NCBI RefSeq assembly: GCF_900101765.1 | Contig: NZ_LT627735.1 | Location: forward strand, 2,945,501-3,009,500 | Direction of reading: 5' to 3' | DNA from: Nonlabens sp. Hel1_33_55 | GTDB lineage: Bacteria > Bacteroidota > Bacteroidia > Flavobacteriales > Flavobacteriaceae | DNA: 64,000 nucleotides | In this document: piece by piece, positions 46,433 to 55,241 of the stretch | Position numbering within the stretch: the stretch's first letter is position 1 | How the letters are laid out: every line of letters begins with the position of its first letter | Notes under the pieces: model-generated | Told to the model about the DNA's origin: nothing | Databases searched by the model: none | What the model saw: the letters and a program-made list of their open reading frames with translations, nothing else | Translations under genes and position numbers: made by a program

Positions 46433-46462
46433 CAAATGTACCGTTTAATTTGAATTATGCAA
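46433..46462 (-). promoter_or_regulatory. susC promoter (-33/-7)
   Basis: On the minus strand: TTG (46462-46460), 19 bases, TACATTTG (46440-46433). This is an exact fit to the Bacteroidetes TTG-N19-TAnnTTTG promoter. Transcription would start inside the operator, about 36 bases before the susC start codon. Confidence 0.75.
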
Positions 46463-46642
46463 ATTATATCTTAATTTTTTTCAATATGGTAATTATGTGC
46501 GACTGTAATTATTGATATCTCAGGTAACGTCTATTACAGCAATAGTATTGACTTTAATGATGTACTCTAAATATGGCGTGAAAAAATTAAAGCTATATTA
46601 ATTCTTATAACAGACATTATAATGGATAAAATAAGTATTAAT

Positions 46643-46656
46643 TGCAATCGATTACA
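46643..46656. promoter_or_regulatory. LacI-type operator 4 (oxidoreductase/pectinase operon)
   Basis: TGCAATCGATTACA, 13 of 14 palindrome positions. It overlaps the plus-strand -7 element TACATTTG (46653-46660). The first gene begins 300 bases further on, so the leader is long. Confidence 0.75.
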
Positions 46657-46660
46657 TTTG

Positions 46661-46971
46661 TAAGTGTATTTTTTCTACCTTAGTATTTAGCTTTCAAATG
46701 ATTTTCTATCTATAAATGAAAATCATCCTTAGAAGATATTTAATGTAACTGAGTGTTTATCGAATTAAATCTTTCAGAGATACTCCTAGTTTACATTCCA
46801 GATATGCATTAGTGATTGATGATGTAGTACTTGAAAGTAAATAAATTGGTCTATCACGCTTTCGCGAAAGCGAACTACCTAAAAGAGTGTAATACACTAT
46901 CAATTTATCATTTTATAGTAAAATTAAGTGTGAATCTGAATTATGATTAACCATAGAAACTTACCGTTAAC
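46661..46971. other. Long leader before the oxidoreductase gene
   Basis: About 310 bases of probable 5' untranslated region. No gene seen. It holds palindrome copy 7 (46857-46872), which would form a strong hairpin in the transcript. Confidence 0.45.
46857..46872. repeat. CGCTTTCGCGAAAGCG palindrome, copy 7
   Basis: Perfect 16-bp palindrome in the leader of the oxidoreductase/pectinase operon. Confidence 0.92.
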
Positions 46972-48015
46972 ATGAAACAAATCAGAACAGCTCTATGTTC
47001 CTATGGCATGAGTGGGCATTTATTTCACGCGCCTTTTATTGAGGCAAATCCTGGCTTTGAGCTTTATGCAGTTTGGGAGAGAAACAAAGATGTTGCCGTA
47101 AAAAAGTATCCAAAGATTAAAACAGTAAGAAATCTGGAGGATTTGCTGATGGATGATAGTATCGAACTGATTATTGTGAATACTCCCAACATTACCCATT
47201 TTGAATTTGCAAAACAAATCATTGAAGCAGGTAAACATCTGGTAATTGAAAAACCATTTGCGGTTACGGGTAATCAATGCCATGAATTAATAGAGTTGGC
47301 AGCAAAGTATCACGTCATGCTCTCAGTCTATCACAATAGAAGATGGGATAGTGATTTTAAGACCGTTCAACGGGTTTACAATTCTGGAGTTCTAGGAGAG
47401 CTCGTAGATGCAGAATTCCACTATGACAGATATGAGTCCAATTTGAGCTACAAAACCCATAAAGAGAAGCCAACACTTGGGGTTGGTAGTTTATATGATC
47501 TGGGATCGCATTTGATTGATCAAGCGTTGGTGTTGTTTGGGATGCCGGCATCAGTTTACGGTTATCTTGATGCCTTTAGGGATAAATCACAAGTAGCCGA
47601 TTATTTTGACGTCAAGCTATATTATAAGGAGTTTGTTGTCACCTTGAAGTCCAGTTATTTTGTAAAAGAACCACAAGCAGCTTATATCCTAAATGGTAAA
47701 AATGGATCCTTCATTAAGTCAAAAGCAGATATTCAAGAAGCGCAACTTCAAAAAGAGATTGCTCCTAACACCATCAATTGGGGTAAGGAGCCAGCCTCAG
47801 AACAAGGTTTGTTACATGTTTTGAAAGATGGACCATTCAAGAAAGAAAAAGTGCCAACGGAAGTTGGAAATTATGCTTCCTTTTATAATGGAATCTATGA
47901 TTCTATTAGAAATAATCAGCCTGTTCCAGTTCTACCAGAAGAAGCACTCAATGTAATTGTGGTCATCGAGGCCGCAATTAAAAGTAACCAAGAGAAAAAA
48001 GTCATCAATTTATGA
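46972..48015 (+). CDS. Gfo/Idh/MocA family oxidoreductase
   Basis: 347 residues. Rossmann half with ALCSYGMSGHLFHAPFI (the GxxGxxxH variant of this subgroup), VNTPNITHFEFAKQII and the catalytic lysine motif VIEKPFAVT; the C-terminal half has GSLYDLGSHLIDQALVLFG. It should be an NAD(P)-dependent sugar or uronate dehydrogenase. It has no signal peptide, unlike the next three genes, but is coupled to them by an ATGA overlap. Substrate unknown; a uronate-derived sugar is a fair guess. Confidence 0.92.
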   Translation: MKQIRTALCSYGMSGHLFHAPFIEANPGFELYAVWERNKDVAVKKYPKIKTVRNLEDLLMDDSIELIIVNTPNITHFEFAKQIIEAGKHLVIEKPFAVTGNQCHELIELAAKYHVMLSVYHNRRWDSDFKTVQRVYNSGVLGELVDAEFHYDRYESNLSYKTHKEKPTLGVGSLYDLGSHLIDQALVLFGMPASVYGYLDAFRDKSQVADYFDVKLYYKEFVVTLKSSYFVKEPQAAYILNGKNGSFIKSKADIQEAQLQKEIAPNTINWGKEPASEQGLLHVLKDGPFKKEKVPTEVGNYASFYNGIYDSIRNNQPVPVLPEEALNVIVVIEAAIKSNQEKKVINL

Positions 48016-50027
48016 GAATGTATATATCACTAGTATGTTTGATACTAGTACAAGGTATTCAAGCCCAAATATTGGATAAATCATGGAAGGATCTTGTTAC
48101 TGATAGTGATACGCAGTGGTATGCGTCTATGGAAGCTCGTGAAGTGGCAGAGAATGTCTTGCTTTATCAAAGAGATATAGGTGGCTGGCCTAAAAACATC
48201 CAGATGCAAAAACCGCTCACAGCAGATGAAAAAAAGGAGCTAATGGATCTTAAGTTAACCGCTAAAGGTGTTACAACAGATAATGAGGCAACCTTTCAGG
48301 AAATGCTCTTTCTATCAAATATTTATAGGGAACAGCCCAACGAGAAATATCGCGCCGCTTTTATTAAAGGTCTTGAATATTTGCTGGAAGCCCAATATCC
48401 AAATGGTGGTTGGCCGCAGTTCTACCCTTTAAAGAAAGGTTATGCCACAAACATCACTTACAATGATGATTCCATGGTCAATATCATGAATGTATTGAAG
48501 GAGTTAAAAGATGATTCAGGATTTTATTCTATCCAACCTGCAGACGAAACCTTGAAACGAATTGAGAAAGCTTTTGATAATGGAGTTTCCTGCATATTAA
48601 AAACTCAGTATAAGCAGGATGGTATATTGACGGGTTGGTGCGCTCAGCACGATGAGGTGACACTAGAGCCAGCTATGGGAAGAGCATACGAATTACCATC
48701 GTTGAGCGGTAAGGAGTCTGCTAAGATCGTTCTCTTGCTCATGTCTATTGACAGTCCATCAATTCCCGTAATGGAATCTGTTGCAAGCGCTCATTCATGG
48801 TTGAATCGAGTAAAAATTGAAGGATTGCGTGAAGAAAGAACGTATGATGATAATGGCAAGGTTGTAAATAAGGTGATGGTAGAAGATGCAAATGCCAAAC
48901 CTTTATGGGCACGCTTCATGGAACTGGAAAATAACAGGCCATTCTTCTGTGATCGCGATGGAATCAAGAAATACTCGTTAGACGAAATAGGAGCTGAGCG
49001 CAGGAATGGTTATGGATGGTACACTAATGAACCCAAGGAAGTTTTAAAAAAATATGATCGATGGGTGGAAGCGAATAATGTCATTGAAAAACTCAAGGCA
49101 AAAAAAGCAAATCCAATAGATCCATTCAATGTGACCGTGGCAAAGGATGGTACTGGAGATTATTCCACGATACAGGATGCCATTGATAATGCAAAATCCT
49201 TTCCTTATGAAAAGATTACCATTACTATTAAGAATGGCGTCTACAATGAAAAGGTTAAAATCTATGAATGGAATACTCATATCAACCTTATAGGTGAAAG
49301 CAAAGAAAACACGATAATTACCTATAATGACTATTTCGATAAAATCGGTGTAGGCCGTAACAGTACTTTTCATACTCCTACATTAAGCGTAGAAGCAAAT
49401 GATTTTACCGCCAAAAATCTTACCATAGAAAACTCGGCTGGTGATGTTGGACAAGCTGTAGCGTTATCTATTACTTCAAATAGGGTAGCTATAGTTAACT
49501 GCAAGCTGTTAGGAAATCAAGACACCTTATATGCTTCAGGTGAAGGGAAGCAGTATTTTAAAGATTGTTATATAGAAGGAACGACAGATTTCATATTTGG
49601 AAGCGCGACCGCATTATTTGAAAACTGTGAGATCCATAGCAAGAAGAATTCCTATATCACAGCGGCATCTACAAATCCATCTGCAGATTATGGTTATGTC
49701 TTTAGAAATTCTAAACTCACAGCCGCTGACGATGTGGACGAGGTTTATTTGGGACGGCCTTGGAGAATTTATGCAAAAACAGTTTTTATAAATACTGAAA
49801 TGGGAAGTCATATTCTTCCAAAAGGCTGGCATAACTGGTCAAAACCAGAAGCTGAAAAGACAGCTTTCTATGCTGAGTATAATAATAGAGGCAAAGGTTT
49901 TGCTCCAGACAAAAGAGAGCCGTGGTCAAAACAACTATCAAAATCGGAAGCAAAGAAATATACACTTGAGAACGTCCTTGGGAACAAACAAAAATCTTCG
50001 AAAATAGCTTGGTATGAAAATTTATAA
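48012..50027 (+). CDS. PL10 pectate lyase fused to CE8 pectin methylesterase
   Basis: 671 residues. Signal peptide ends at GIQAQ. Residues about 25-365 are a PL10 lyase (RDIGGWPKNIQMQKPL, TTDNEATFQEMLFLSNIY, NGGWPQFYPLKKGYATNI-type block). Residues about 375-660 are a CE8 esterase with KDGTGDYSTIQDAI, LLGNQDTLYA, GTTDFIFGSA and YLGRPWRIYA. One protein first removes methyl groups and then cuts the exposed galacturonan, a sensible pairing since the lyase needs demethylated substrate. Secreted. It overlaps the oxidoreductase gene start-stop (48012-48015) and the CE12 gene. Confidence 0.95.
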   Translation: MRMYISLVCLILVQGIQAQILDKSWKDLVTDSDTQWYASMEAREVAENVLLYQRDIGGWPKNIQMQKPLTADEKKELMDLKLTAKGVTTDNEATFQEMLFLSNIYREQPNEKYRAAFIKGLEYLLEAQYPNGGWPQFYPLKKGYATNITYNDDSMVNIMNVLKELKDDSGFYSIQPADETLKRIEKAFDNGVSCILKTQYKQDGILTGWCAQHDEVTLEPAMGRAYELPSLSGKESAKIVLLLMSIDSPSIPVMESVASAHSWLNRVKIEGLREERTYDDNGKVVNKVMVEDANAKPLWARFMELENNRPFFCDRDGIKKYSLDEIGAERRNGYGWYTNEPKEVLKKYDRWVEANNVIEKLKAKKANPIDPFNVTVAKDGTGDYSTIQDAIDNAKSFPYEKITITIKNGVYNEKVKIYEWNTHINLIGESKENTIITYNDYFDKIGVGRNSTFHTPTLSVEANDFTAKNLTIENSAGDVGQAVALSITSNRVAIVNCKLLGNQDTLYASGEGKQYFKDCYIEGTTDFIFGSATALFENCEIHSKKNSYITAASTNPSADYGYVFRNSKLTAADDVDEVYLGRPWRIYAKTVFINTEMGSHILPKGWHNWSKPEAEKTAFYAEYNNRGKGFAPDKREPWSKQLSKSEAKKYTLENVLGNKQKSSKIAWYENL

Positions 50028-50781
50028 AATAGTATTGGCCGCAATCATGCTACTGGGTTTCTATTCTATTGCTCTGGTAAATGATTCGACTTCAAATAAA
50101 ATTACCATTCATAGTATAGGCGATTCAACCATGGCTAATAAACCCGATCCCGATAAAAACCCAGAACGTGGTTGGGGTCAGATGTTGCCACAATTCTTAA
50201 CAGGAGATATCCATCTAGAAAATTATGCCGTCAACGGTAGAAGCACTCGCAGTTTTATTACAGAAGGTCGCTGGGAAACTGTTCTTGAGAACTTGAAGGA
50301 TGGCGATTATGTTTTTATCCAATTCGGCCATAATGATCAAAAGGTGAATGATTCTTCCCGCTATACTAATCCGCATACTGCATACCGTAGAAATTTGATA
50401 AAATTTGTTGAGGACTCTAGATCAAGAGGCGCTATACCTGTCTTATTCACATCCATTGTTAGGCGCAATTTCAATGAAGAAGGAACATTGGTAGACACGC
50501 ATTTTAATTACCCGTTAGAAGTGCGACTTGTAGCGACGGAATATCAAGTTCCCTTTGTTGATCTTCAATATCAAACCGAGTTACTCGTTGAGTCTTATGG
50601 AATAGAAGACTCCAAAAAATTGTATCTCCATTTCGCTCCAGGCGAAATTGAATATTATCCAGAAGGTAAAGTAGATGACACACATTTATCTGTCTTAGGC
50701 TCCACACAAGTTGCTACGCTTGCCGTTGAGGAACTAAGAGAACAGGTCCCAAGCCTTATTGATTATCTAAAAGCAAACTGA
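50014..50781 (+). CDS. CE12 rhamnogalacturonan acetylesterase (SGNH hydrolase)
   Basis: 255 residues. A hydrophobic N-terminal segment serves as signal or anchor. Block I IHSIGDSTMANK holds the serine, block II has NYAVNGRSTRSF, block III QFGHNDQKV the Asn, and block V VDDTHLSVLG the Asp-x-x-His pair. It removes acetyl groups from rhamnogalacturonan and related pectin. It overlaps the PL10-CE8 gene by 14 bases and ends two bases before the next start, third gene of the operon. Confidence 0.92.
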   Translation: MKIYKIVLAAIMLLGFYSIALVNDSTSNKITIHSIGDSTMANKPDPDKNPERGWGQMLPQFLTGDIHLENYAVNGRSTRSFITEGRWETVLENLKDGDYVFIQFGHNDQKVNDSSRYTNPHTAYRRNLIKFVEDSRSRGAIPVLFTSIVRRNFNEEGTLVDTHFNYPLEVRLVATEYQVPFVDLQYQTELLVESYGIEDSKKLYLHFAPGEIEYYPEGKVDDTHLSVLGSTQVATLAVEELREQVPSLIDYLKAN

Positions 50782-50782
50782 A

Positions 50783-51706
50783 ATGCGTTCAATCCAGACC
50801 TTCCTAATTCTCACTATATTGATTGTGTTTAATCATAATTTATTTGCTCAAACTATGGAGATGGATCTTTGGCAAAATGGTATTCCTAATTCAAAAGAGC
50901 ACGCAGACTACAAAGAAATTCCTATAATGGAAGATGGTCAACTCGTGAAAACTAGTCAGGTTACAAATCCTACGTTGTCCATATATAAACCAGAAGTAGC
51001 CAATGGAACTGCCGTTTTGATTCTGCCTGGTGGTGGTTACAAACATCTTTCCATGCATAAGGAAGGAACCAATATTGCTCAGTGGTTAAACTCCCTAGGA
51101 ATTACGGCTGTAGTTCTCAAGTATCGCTTACCATCAGACGCAATAATGGAAAATAGGACTATTGCGCCACTCCAAGATGCTCAAGAAGCGATGAGAACAA
51201 TCAGAAGGCAAGCTGCCGATTGGGGAATTGAATCAAAAAAATTAGGTGTTATAGGCTTTTCAGCTGGTGGACATCTGGCTTCCACACTTTCTACGCACTA
51301 TATGGATGAAGTTTATAAACTAACAGATAACCAAAGTTGTAAGCCAGATTTTGCCATGCTTATTTATCCAGTAATTACCATGAAGGAAGAATTTACTCAT
51401 CAGGGCTCCAAATCAAATTTGATTGGAGATGATCCTAAAGAGTCATTGGTTAAATCTTATTCTAATGAAGATCAAATTAATAAGGAAACGCCGCCTACTA
51501 TTCTAATTCATGCATTGGATGACAAATCGGTTCCTTATGAAAATAGCGTCATGTATTTTGATGCTTTACAAGAAAATAATGTTCCCTCTGAAATTCACTT
51601 GTATCAAAAAGGCGGTCATGGTTTTGGCTTAGATGAAAATGGACCTAGCAGTAATTGGCCAGAAGCTTGTGAGCAATGGTTGCGAACTAATTCATTTATA
51701 GATTAG
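50783..51706 (+). CDS. Secreted alpha/beta hydrolase (BD-FAE-like carbohydrate esterase)
   Basis: 307 residues. Signal peptide ends at LFAQ. The oxyanion block LPGGGYKHLSMHKEG, nucleophile elbow GFSAGGHLA, acid DDKSVPYE and the terminal GGHGFG histidine form a full catalytic set. The family includes acetyl-xylan and feruloyl esterases; in this operon it probably deacetylates pectin. Last gene of the plus-strand operon. Confidence 0.88.
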   Translation: MRSIQTFLILTILIVFNHNLFAQTMEMDLWQNGIPNSKEHADYKEIPIMEDGQLVKTSQVTNPTLSIYKPEVANGTAVLILPGGGYKHLSMHKEGTNIAQWLNSLGITAVVLKYRLPSDAIMENRTIAPLQDAQEAMRTIRRQAADWGIESKKLGVIGFSAGGHLASTLSTHYMDEVYKLTDNQSCKPDFAMLIYPVITMKEEFTHQGSKSNLIGDDPKESLVKSYSNEDQINKETPPTILIHALDDKSVPYENSVMYFDALQENNVPSEIHLYQKGGHGFGLDENGPSSNWPEACEQWLRTNSFID

Positions 51707-51926
51707 CAAATTCTGCCATCTACAAAGCCTGATTTCTAGGATCATAATTTTCTAATATAGGCGAAGCTTTTGATCCTTGATTGAAGGTGGTAAGAGAATT
51801 ACCTTAAAACAAAAAAGCCTCTCCTGTTCGGAAAAGCTTCTCAAAAAGTAATCTATGATTACCTTCAAATCCCCAATTGTTTTAGGGGACACACAACTTG
51901 AATTGCATTACTATTTAAAGTAATTG
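51707..51926. other. Intergenic region before tRNA-Asp
   Basis: No gene. It contains the tRNA-Asp terminator on the minus strand and nothing else that I can identify. Confidence 0.6.
51808..51840 (-). terminator. Intrinsic terminator of the tRNA-Asp transcript
   Basis: In minus-strand RNA the arms AAGCUUUUCC and GGAGAGGCUU pair over ten positions with two G-U pairs, five-base loop, followed by a run of U. The plus strand cannot form the same stem, so the direction is clear. Confidence 0.75.
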
Positions 51927-52000
51927 CGGTCTGGACGGGATTCGAACCCGCGACCTTCGCCGTGACAGGGCGACATTCTAACCAGCTGAACTACCAGACC
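51927..52000 (-). tRNA. tRNA-Asp(GTC)
   Basis: 74 bases on the minus strand. Acceptor arms GGTCTGG and CCAGACC with discriminator G, D arm with AGCTGGTTA, anticodon loop CTGTCAC (anticodon GTC), T loop GGTTCGAATCC. CCA is not encoded. All stems pair. Confidence 0.97.
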
Positions 52001-52147
52001 GTGTTCTTATAGAACGATGCTATCACATTTCTGCTTTAGCGGATGCAAATATACCTACCTTTTTAAAACTACCAAGTTCTTATCAATGATTTTTGAAAAA
52101 AGTTGATTTACTTGTGTCGCTTGATACCTATCCCGTAATTTTACACA

Positions 52148-52957
52148 ATGATACAACTCATAGCAACAGACATTGACGGCACACTTCTGGACGGCAACAG
52201 ATTCATATCAGCAAAAACGGCAGAGGTATTTGCAAAGTTGGACCTTCCTAAAATCTTGATTTCCGCACGCATGCCGCAGGCCATGTATTATTTGCAGGAT
52301 GCTCTGGACATCATTGGCTCACCTATCGTTTGCTATAATGGTGCACTGGTATTGCATGAAGAAAACGTGATCCATACTGATAGCATTGCTTTTGATGTGA
52401 TTCAGGATCTTGCCGCTATAGGCGTGGAAAATGATATTCATGTGAGTTTGTATCGTGGTAAGGAATGGTTTGTTACAGAAAGAGACCAGTGGACACTGCG
52501 GGAAATAAATAATACTCGTGTGGAGCCTACGATTCAAGATTTGGAAACTACCTTAGAATATTTCAAGAATACGCAGGATGACGGTGGCGCGCACAAAATT
52601 ATGTTTATGGGCGATGCAGATCGTATGAATACCGCTTTCGCGAAAGCGGAAAAAATATACTCCTCACAGGTTCATTTATACCGTTCCAAAGATACCTACA
52701 CAGAAATCTCACCTAAAAATATATCCAAAAGATCTGCCCTGGAATTGTTGCTCAAACAAAATTACCCAGATATAGATATGTCTGGAGTGGCGGCCTTTGG
52801 CGATAATTACAACGATACAGAGATGCTTACGGGCGCTGGTTATGGTGTTGCTGTTGCTAACGGTAGGGATGAAGTGAAGAATGCAGCGAGATACATTGCA
52901 GCTCATCACAAAGAAGATGGTGTCGCACTATGGCTGGAAGAATTTGCTTTAATTTAA
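52148..52957 (+). CDS. HAD-superfamily Cof-type phosphatase
   Basis: 269 residues. Motif I IATDIDGTLLDG (DxD nucleophile), motif II ILISARMP, a C2-type cap, motif III lysine near SPKNISKRSALELLL and motif IV AAFGDNYNDTEML. Cytoplasmic sugar-phosphate or nucleotide phosphatase of the Cof/YbjI group; substrate unknown. A palindrome copy inside the gene reads AFAKA. Confidence 0.92.
   Translation: MIQLIATDIDGTLLDGNRFISAKTAEVFAKLDLPKILISARMPQAMYYLQDALDIIGSPIVCYNGALVLHEENVIHTDSIAFDVIQDLAAIGVENDIHVSLYRGKEWFVTERDQWTLREINNTRVEPTIQDLETTLEYFKNTQDDGGAHKIMFMGDADRMNTAFAKAEKIYSSQVHLYRSKDTYTEISPKNISKRSALELLLKQNYPDIDMSGVAAFGDNYNDTEMLTGAGYGVAVANGRDEVKNAARYIAAHHKEDGVALWLEEFALI
52633..52648. repeat. CGCTTTCGCGAAAGCG palindrome, copy 8
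   Basis: Perfect 16-bp palindrome in frame inside the HAD phosphatase gene (AFAKA), in the cap domain. Confidence 0.92.
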
Positions 52958-52985
52958 AAAGCGACCCAATAGGTCGCTTTTTAAA
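52956..52985 (+). terminator. Intrinsic terminator after the HAD gene
   Basis: AAAAAGCGACC, loop CAATA, GGTCGCTTTTT: perfect 11-bp stem. It lies between converging genes and could work for both. Confidence 0.85.
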
Positions 52986-53004
52986 TTAAGTTCCGAATTA
53001 GAAT

Positions 53005-53541
53005 TTACTTCTGTATTTGGATAATATCACTGGAATTCAAGTTTGCTATATTCATAACAGAGTTGAAATCATTTACATCAAGTCTAGGATCGCTAGCAAA
53101 CTCTGATGGGAGAATAACAAATCTAAAAGTTTGATTGTTAACGTCTGCAGTAGTGAGGTTGTCAAAATTTGTTGAAGCTGGTCCATCTATAAACAACCTT
53201 GCATCTACAATCGTAAAGTCATAGTTGTAACGGAAGTCACCAAAATCACTAAATATTGTCTGCGGTAGCGCTCTCCACACATCTACAACACGACCGTCGT
53301 CAGTATCTGCATCTTCAAAAAGTATGAATGCCAAAACTACATCTGTATCAAAAAGTTCGAAATTATCAGGGTAGTTCACGGGAACTGAATAATCAGGCGC
53401 AGCAAAATCTACTGTAGTTTCAAAAATCAAAGCAGTCTCTGCATCAAGACCATCAAGGCCATCAAATCCTGCAGGTCCTTGATCGCCTTCACACGATGCA
53501 AATCCCACGGCTATAGCTAGAAGTAAAATTATTTTTTTCAT
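53005..53541 (-). CDS. Lipoprotein with short collagen-like stretch
   Basis: 178 residues. Lipobox GFASCEGD is followed by GDQGPAGFDGLDGLDAE, four to five Gly-x-y triplets, then a beta-rich domain of about 140 residues. The same layout is common in Flavobacteriia and has no assigned role. Probably on the outer membrane. It stands alone, converging on the HAD gene. Confidence 0.8.
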   Translation of the reverse strand: MKKIILLLAIAVGFASCEGDQGPAGFDGLDGLDAETALIFETTVDFAAPDYSVPVNYPDNFELFDTDVVLAFILFEDADTDDGRVVDVWRALPQTIFSDFGDFRYNYDFTIVDARLFIDGPASTNFDNLTTADVNNQTFRFVILPSEFASDPRLDVNDFNSVMNIANLNSSDIIQIQK

Positions 53542-53595
53542 AATGTAGTATTTTAGGTATTTGAGAGTTCAATAAGTATGCCTAAATTAAGATCT

Positions 53596-54738
53596 ATGAA
53601 AACCTACGTTATTCTATTTATACTTTATTTGGCAAACTTGAATCTGGCCAATGCCCAAGAATTTGAAGCGGATAGCTTGATGGCAATTGGAAATTATCGG
53701 GAAGCACTTAATTCATACAACAATGAGGAATTATCTGCCACAGTCGCCTTTAAAAAAGCTCGAGTTTATGTTGCTTTGGGAGATTCTGACAAAGCCATCG
53801 AGTCTTATAAAGAAGGATTAGAGTTGGAGCCAGAAGCCATACGACCCAGGTTCGAATTGGGTAGATTGTATTTAGGAGGTAGTGATTTTATTAAAGGCTT
53901 GTTGATTTTTGGCGAACTCAATGAAGAGTTTCCTGAAAATCCTACCTATCTCTTTTTTAAAGGACAAGGCTTGGAGAAGTTAAATTCTGAGAAACCAGCG
54001 ATGGATGCTTATGAAAATGTCCTTAAAATGGATCCTGATTATCGCCGTGCAAGAGTGGAACTAGTTCCCTTATTAATCAAGAAAAGTGAAACGGCTCTTG
54101 CTATAAAATATAGCCAGGAAGTACTGGATGAAAACCCTAACGATATCAAATTCAATAGCCTCATTGCACAGGCTTACTATTTTGCAAAGATCTATTCAAA
54201 AGCTATCGTTCATCTAGAGCGACTTTTTGAAATAGGAAATGACACAGAGTTCAATCGCAGGACGCTCGCAATAAGTTATGTACAAGATGGCCAATGGGAA
54301 AAAGGAATTGAAAACATTGATATCTTCTTAAAGCAATACAATCCCAAGGATGTTGACCTATACTTTTTAAAATCAAAGGCGCACCTTAGGTTACAGCAAT
54401 ATGATGAAGCACAGGACGCTATTGAATATTCCATACTATACAAAAGACCTTCCATAGCTCAAGAATATCTTCAAATGGCGTCGATAATGGCAGCTAGAGA
54501 AGATTTTAAAGGTACTTTTGAAACGATGCAATTAGCTGTCAAAGAAAATACGGAAGACGATATCGCCGCTTACCAGTTGGTGGTAGCAGCAGACCGCTAT
54601 TTTAAGGATAAGAAATCTATTCTAAAATACTATGAACGCTTTATCGATAAATTTGGAACATCAAGCGATTATGCAGAGATTGCTGTAGCCCGAGCCAATG
54701 ACCTCAAGAAGGAAATCTTCATGAACGTGGAAGAGTGA
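53596..54738 (+). CDS. Periplasmic TPR-repeat protein
   Basis: 380 residues from ATG at 53596; the signal peptide MKTYVILFILYLANLNLANA fits this start better than the ATG six codons upstream. It is built of TPR units, for example KARVYVALGDSDKAIESYKE, GQGLEKLNSEKPAMDAYENV and KAHLRLQQYDEAQDAIEYS. A scaffold for protein contacts. It overlaps the next lipoprotein by a GTGA start-stop. Confidence 0.88.
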   Translation: MKTYVILFILYLANLNLANAQEFEADSLMAIGNYREALNSYNNEELSATVAFKKARVYVALGDSDKAIESYKEGLELEPEAIRPRFELGRLYLGGSDFIKGLLIFGELNEEFPENPTYLFFKGQGLEKLNSEKPAMDAYENVLKMDPDYRRARVELVPLLIKKSETALAIKYSQEVLDENPNDIKFNSLIAQAYYFAKIYSKAIVHLERLFEIGNDTEFNRRTLAISYVQDGQWEKGIENIDIFLKQYNPKDVDLYFLKSKAHLRLQQYDEAQDAIEYSILYKRPSIAQEYLQMASIMAAREDFKGTFETMQLAVKENTEDDIAAYQLVVAADRYFKDKKSILKYYERFIDKFGTSSDYAEIAVARANDLKKEIFMNVEE

Positions 54739-55241
54739 TAAAGACAATCAAACATATCATTAGGTATTCAACTTTATTCTGCATCGCAGCTGGAATAACG
54801 GCATGTAAATCAGATTTAGAGAAGGATCAAGAAGCTGCGCAGATTGCGGCGGACCGATTTAATCAAGTGGATACCACCATGGTTGATATGTATCCACAAT
54901 TTAAGGGCTGCGATGAGCTTTCATCCACATCAGAATGTTTCTATTCAAATCTGCATGAATTAATCAAGTTGAGACTTGCTAAAGACACCTTATCAATGGA
55001 GATCAAAGCAAAGGATAGTCTAGTGGCTCAGTTCACGGTTAGCAAACAAGGCAATATATCCTATGACAGCATTTCTCACTGCGCGGTGTATCTGGACAAG
55101 AAATATCTCGATTCTGTTTTGCAAAAAAAGCTTAAGGATCTTCCCAAAATCGATAGTGCCTTAAAACAAGGCACACCAGTATCATCTACTTTTTTAGTTC
55201 CTATTGTAGTACAACCAGTTGCTCCTAAGGTTGGTCAATAG
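54735..55241 (+). CDS. Lipoprotein with TonB-C-like domain
   Basis: 168 residues from GTG at 54735, overlapping the TPR gene stop. Lipobox AAGITACKSD. The rest resembles the Bacteroidetes TonB C-terminal domain: YPQFKGCDELSSTSECFYSN (as in FPGCE...C), a middle strand FTVSKQGNISYDSISH, and a closing QGTPVSSTFLVPIVV (as in GKPVRVSFSLPI). It lacks the membrane segment and proline linker of a real TonB. With the TPR partner it may act at the envelope; no function assigned. Confidence 0.75.
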   Translation: MIKTIKHIIRYSTLFCIAAGITACKSDLEKDQEAAQIAADRFNQVDTTMVDMYPQFKGCDELSSTSECFYSNLHELIKLRLAKDTLSMEIKAKDSLVAQFTVSKQGNISYDSISHCAVYLDKKYLDSVLQKKLKDLPKIDSALKQGTPVSSTFLVPIVVQPVAPKVGQ

